Below are positions 60,962-64,000 of a stretch of 64,000 bases of DNA, piece after piece. Within the stretch, counting starts at the first letter, position 1, and each line of letters begins with the position of its first letter. The stretch is from Coriobacteriaceae bacterium AM113-163. GTDB taxonomy: Bacteria; Actinomycetota; Coriobacteriia; Coriobacteriales; Coriobacteriaceae. Location of the stretch: NCBI GenBank assembly GCA_027673765.1, contig JAQDWB010000004.1, positions 1 through 64,000 of the forward strand, in the 5' to 3' direction. Below the pieces are notes generated by a model. The model had not been told where the DNA came from. It was given only the letters and a program-made list of their open reading frames with translations, and ran no database searches. A program made the translations under genes and the position numbers.

Positions 60962-62110
60962 TTAATCGAGGATGTCGTCGAGGGCGCTCTTGATACGGTC
61001 GGTCACCGACTTCTTACCGGATGCGACGTCATCGCCCATCTCGTCGGCGAAGGCACGAAGCAGCTCGCGCTGCTTGTTGGAGAGATTGGTGGGGACGACA
61101 ACGCGCAGCTGCACGACCAGACGACCGCGCGAACCGCCACCGCCGATACGCGGCATGCCGTAATTGTTGACGCTCACGGTGTCACCGTACTGTGTGCCGG
61201 CGGGGACGCACAGCTTGACGACCTCGTCAGGCATAATGCCCTCGACCTCAATCTCGCAACCGAGCGCGGCCTGCGCAATCGAGATATCGCTCACCAGATA
61301 CAGGTCATCGCCATTGCGCTTAAAACGCTCGTGATCGGCGACACGCACGTTGACGATCAGGTCGCCCGACGGCTCGCCACGAAGGCCGGCCTCGCCAAAA
61401 CCACTCACGCGCAGCTGGCGACCAGTCGAAACACCGGCGGGAATATCGATGTCAATCTTTTCGTGAGAAGGCGTGCGGCCCTGGCCATCACAGGTGTCGC
61501 AGGGATGATCGATGACCGTGCCTTCGCCGTGGCAGTCGGGACAGGGCGAAGAGGACTGAACCTGGCCCAGGAAAGAACGCTGGACCGTCGTCACATAGCC
61601 CGTGCCGTGGCAGCGGCTGCACTGTTTTTCGGTCGCGCCCTCGGCCTTACCGGTACCATTGCAGTCCTCGCAAGGGGCAAGACGGTCGTAGCTGATCGTC
61701 TTTTTGCAGCCGAGCGCCGCCTCCTCGAGCGTCACCGAAAGGGAGATGGCCATATCGCGACCGCGACGGCGCTCGCGACGGCTGCGAGCGCCACCACCGG
61801 CGCCACCGCCAAAGAACGACGAGAACAGGTCGTCCATGCCCATGCCACCAAAGATATCGTTGATATCGACATAGCCAGAGCCGCCGGGGCCGTCCGCGGT
61901 GCCGTAACGGTCGTAGTTGGCACGCTTCTGCTCGTCGGAAAGAACGGAATAGGCCTCGTTGAGCTCTTTGAACTTGGCCTCGGCCTCGGGGTCGTCCGAA
62001 ACATCCGGGTGTACCGTACGGGCTTTCTTTAGAAACGCGCGCTTGATCGTCCGCGCGTCGGCATTCTTGTCAACGCCAAGTACCTCGTAGTAATCCCTAT
62101 TTTCCGACAC
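60962..62110 (-). CDS. dnaJ: chaperone protein DnaJ
   Basis: Hsp70 co-chaperone of 382 residues with full type I layout: J domain (DYYEVLGVDKNADARTIKRAF, HPDV), Gly-rich region, four CxxCxGxG zinc repeats (CEDCNGTG, CSRCHGTG, CPDCHGEG, CDTCDGQG) and C-terminal substrate domains. Start is GTG 62110 with AAGGA 9 nt upstream. dnaK and grpE are not in the window. A second DnaJ-like gene precedes it. Confidence 0.94.
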   Translation of the reverse strand: MSENRDYYEVLGVDKNADARTIKRAFLKKARTVHPDVSDDPEAEAKFKELNEAYSVLSDEQKRANYDRYGTADGPGGSGYVDINDIFGGMGMDDLFSSFFGGGAGGGARSRRERRRGRDMAISLSVTLEEAALGCKKTISYDRLAPCEDCNGTGKAEGATEKQCSRCHGTGYVTTVQRSFLGQVQSSSPCPDCHGEGTVIDHPCDTCDGQGRTPSHEKIDIDIPAGVSTGRQLRVSGFGEAGLRGEPSGDLIVNVRVADHERFKRNGDDLYLVSDISIAQAALGCEIEVEGIMPDEVVKLCVPAGTQYGDTVSVNNYGMPRIGGGGSRGRLVVQLRVVVPTNLSNKQRELLRAFADEMGDDVASGKKSVTDRIKSALDDILD

Positions 62111-62191
62111 GACCGAATCCTTCCAACTTTCATTATTGTCACAGTGCGTCCTATACCCAAGCTGGGCCGGGCGCAAACAGAGGGTTTGATG

Positions 62192-63295
62192 TTATTGAAT
62201 TCCGTACGGCGAAAGCACGGCCCGCTGCGAGCAGCTCGCGAACCAAACCGACACGAGCGCGAACATAAAACCGTTGGCAAATCCATTGGCAAACTGCATC
62301 GCGCCGCGCTTCCACCACAGCAGACTGCGATGAAGCACGCCGTCCGACAGCACCATGAACAAGCCCATGGCAAACGGAATGAAGCACATCATGGCAAAGG
62401 CGGAAAACACGCCCGAGATGGCCGACAGCACCAAAAACGGCGCGATGATGCCCATGAGGTAGAAGCCGGTGCGAGCCTTACCCTCCAGGCGCTCGGCCTC
62501 AACGTGCGCACGACCGACCAGGTCACCGCCCGAAGCGCCGTTCGTGCCGGCGTGACCCATGTTGGGAATGCGCACCTCGTCGCCATCATGCGTGCCGGCG
62601 GGAAACTCAATCGTCTGCTCGGAGGTTACGCGGGTACGGCCGCTGCCACCGCAATCGGGGCACGGATCGGCAACGACCTTGCCGGAACCGCCGCACTCAG
62701 GACAAACCGTCTGGAACGTGCCCGCACCAAACAGGAAGGACAGATCGACATCGATGTGGCCGCGACCACCGCAGCTCGGGCAGGTGTGGGCATGCTCTGA
62801 CGAAACGGAACCCGATCCGCCACAATGTCCACAGGTGTCAAAGCGGGTGTAGCGAACGGTCTTGCGGGCACCGCTCTTGGCCTCCTTGGCGTCGAGCTTG
62901 ATATCGACAACCACGTTGGCGCCACTCTCGGGGTTGTAGGCCGCCTGGCCGCGACGGGGCTGGCCCCAGGCGCCCCCGAAGGGGAAACCGCCGTCAAAGG
63001 GATTGCCGTAACCGGCGCTGCCGGCATAACCGCCGCCATAGGGCGAAGCCGTCGGTGCACCGGCAAAGGGATTGCCCGACCGCATGGCGTCGTAACGCGC
63101 ACGCTTCTGCTCGTCCGAGAGCACGGCGTAGGCCTCGGAAACCTCTTTAAACTTCTCCTCGGCATCCGGCTCTTTATTGACGTCCGGATGGAGCTTACGG
63201 GCCTTTTGCTGGAAAGCCTTTTGAATATCACGCGAGGTGGCGTCCTTGGAGACACCCAAAATCTCGTAGTAATCTTTTTCGTTCATCGTCGCCAT
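62192..63295 (-). CDS. DnaJ-like protein with C-terminal membrane domain
   Basis: A 367-residue J-domain protein that departs from type I DnaJ after the zinc region. The J domain ([25 protein letters not shown]), Gly/Phe-rich region and four CxxCGGxG repeats (about 145-220) are normal. The C-terminal substrate-binding part is cut short near residue 265 and replaced by about 95 residues with three likely membrane helices ([24 protein letters not shown]..., then a Phe/Met-rich helix pair). The protein would hold J-domain activity at the membrane. ATG 63295 follows AGGAGG. The protein is complete, with no frameshift. Confidence 0.88.
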   Translation of the reverse strand: MATMNEKDYYEILGVSKDATSRDIQKAFQQKARKLHPDVNKEPDAEEKFKEVSEAYAVLSDEQKRARYDAMRSGNPFAGAPTASPYGGGYAGSAGYGNPFDGGFPFGGAWGQPRRGQAAYNPESGANVVVDIKLDAKEAKSGARKTVRYTRFDTCGHCGGSGSVSSEHAHTCPSCGGRGHIDVDLSFLFGAGTFQTVCPECGGSGKVVADPCPDCGGSGRTRVTSEQTIEFPAGTHDGDEVRIPNMGHAGTNGASGGDLVGRAHVEAERLEGKARTGFYLMGIIAPFLVLSAISGVFSAFAMMCFIPFAMGLFMVLSDGVLHRSLLWWKRGAMQFANGFANGFMFALVSVWFASCSQRAVLSPYGIQ

Positions 63296-63353
63296 GCGCG
63301 GCAACCTCCTGCTCACAGCAGCGTATATATTGCGGTAATTCTACCCGAGCGGC

Positions 63354-64000
63354 CTAAGCTAGACCCCAAAACAGCTCGAACAGCACATTTCCATCGAGCC
63401 AGCCCAGGTGAGTCGGCGCCAGGCGGGCACAGGCGCGGCCGTCGATGACATCGACAGAGGCGATGGGCCCCGCATGGGTATCACCGTGCTCGGGCACCCA
63501 AGTGGCAAGCCCAAGCTCAAGAGCGCGATCACAAGCCGCTGCCAGTTCATCGGCAGGGATGACACAAGACGCGCGAACCAACAGGTCGGAATCAACACCG
63601 CGCGTCATGCGACAAGCGAGCATCAGGTCCTCGGCCGCCGGCTCGCGCCGCGACAGATACTCGGCATCAAACATCGTCGCGGCATCGTCGCGTTGTACCA
63701 AACGCACGCGATGCGCATCGCCTCGAGAGGACACGCCGGGGAACAAACCTGCAAGACGATCGAAATCCTCGGCATCAAGCATACCCGCGGCAGAACGACC
63801 CAAGCCCAGATAGCCCCGACCAGTCCAGTAGGCGATATTATGGGCGCATTCATGCCCATCGAGCGCGTAGCTCGCCACCTCATACGGATGGTAGCCCGCC
63901 GAACTCAGCCGCTCGCGCGCAACGTCCATGCATGCGGCCTGGAAATCCTCGTCGGGCTCAAGCGACTCGTCACGGCACGCCATGCGGTAAAGTGGCGTGC
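63354..64000 (-). CDS. hemW: radical SAM protein HemW (coproporphyrinogen-oxidase-like), 3' part
   Basis: The C-terminal 215 residues of a HemW protein, open at the window edge; its radical SAM core lies beyond 64,000. Family marks are TPLYRM at the edge, then YEVASYALDGHECAHNIAYWTGRGYLGLGRSAAGM, and a winged-helix-like end (ACARLAPTHLGWLDGNVLFELF). HemW is a heme-binding chaperone of the HemN group, commonly encoded next to dnaK/dnaJ operons. The first Met visible (63983) is internal, since the frame runs on. Confidence 0.92.
   Translation of the reverse strand, partial: TPLYRMACRDESLEPDEDFQAACMDVARERLSSAGYHPYEVASYALDGHECAHNIAYWTGRGYLGLGRSAAGMLDAEDFDRLAGLFPGVSSRGDAHRVRLVQRDDAATMFDAEYLSRREPAAEDLMLACRMTRGVDSDLLVRASCVIPADELAAACDRALELGLATWVPEHGDTHAGPIASVDVIDGRACARLAPTHLGWLDGNVLFELFWGLA

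Noticed and set aside
60293..62032. 579-residue open frame antisense to mtaB and dnaJ
   Set aside because: Shadow of conserved genes; no start site signal and no domain.
60962..63316. CIRCE or HAIR heat-shock operator for the two dnaJ genes
   Set aside because: No TTAGCACTC-N9-GAGTGCTAA or CTTGAGT-N7-ACTCAAG pair is visible upstream of either gene.

Overview
The window is a dense, GC-rich bacterial chromosome segment that looks like a member of the Coriobacteriia, most likely Collinsella or a close relative. The reasons are a GarA-type FHA protein followed by an FtsR-like MerR regulator, actinobacterial/Firmicutes-type SOS boxes (GAAC-N4-GTTC), RNase Y, RNase J and SpoVS in one neighbourhood, and high-GC codon use. 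The genus is inferred from gene content, not from a database match. About 66 protein genes and one tRNA gene are supported; nearly all are housekeeping genes.

Layout. 1-17,100 (+ strand): one long run of tightly spaced genes: ABC-F ATPase, small membrane protein, M50 protease, scpA-scpB, rRNA pseudouridine synthase, cmk-plsC-ispH, DUF512 radical SAM protein, der, plsY, gpsA, rpe, cysteine desulfurase, Nif3-like protein, coiled-coil zinc-ribbon protein and coaBC. It covers chromosome segregation, phospholipid precursors, isoprenoid and CoA synthesis and ribosome assembly. 17,178-17,254: tRNA-Pro(GGG) with its own promoter and terminator.

17,300-22,900: a visibly GC-richer accessory island on the - strand directly behind the tRNA. 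It holds a lantibiotic-immunity-type ABC transporter (ATPase plus two permeases), a YxeA-like small exported protein, and an OmpR-type response regulator with its histidine kinase. No lantibiotic structural or modification gene is present, so this looks like a sense-and-protect operon against antimicrobial peptides made by others.

23,000-31,140: CDP-alcohol phosphatidyltransferase, GarA-like FHA protein, FtsR-like regulator, apt, a secreted NlpC/P60 hydrolase, a DegV fatty-acid-binding protein, a DUF1836 regulator, thioredoxin reductase and a diacylglycerol glycosyltransferase. 31,140-34,440: dut, nrdR and a LysM cell-division-inhibitor candidate, divergent from lexA, with three SOS boxes between them. 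lexA is translationally coupled to a DUF1624 membrane acyltransferase.

34,430-64,000 (- strand): hflX, miaA, miaB, spoVS, a GHKL ATPase, rny, recX, recA (SOS box inside its promoter), cinA, pgsA, rimO, yajQ, a RodZ-like protein, ftsK, rnj, pnp, rpsO, recO, era, dgkA, ybeY, phoH, mtaB, dnaJ, a membrane-anchored DnaJ variant and the 3' part of hemW. This is a DNA-repair, RNA-decay, tRNA/ribosome-modification and cell-division cluster.

The most unusual feature is two families of long palindromic elements in intergenic DNA (31,152-31,520 and 52,689-53,095). Each family occurs as a pair of oppositely oriented copies. Within a family the loop and inner stem are nearly identical, while the outer arms differ completely between copies yet are perfectly self-complementary (23 to 40 bp), and inner-stem changes are compensated on the other side. 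At 53,091 one arm runs into the pnp terminator, which suggests that flanking DNA was copied into the arm. I know of no described element with this design.
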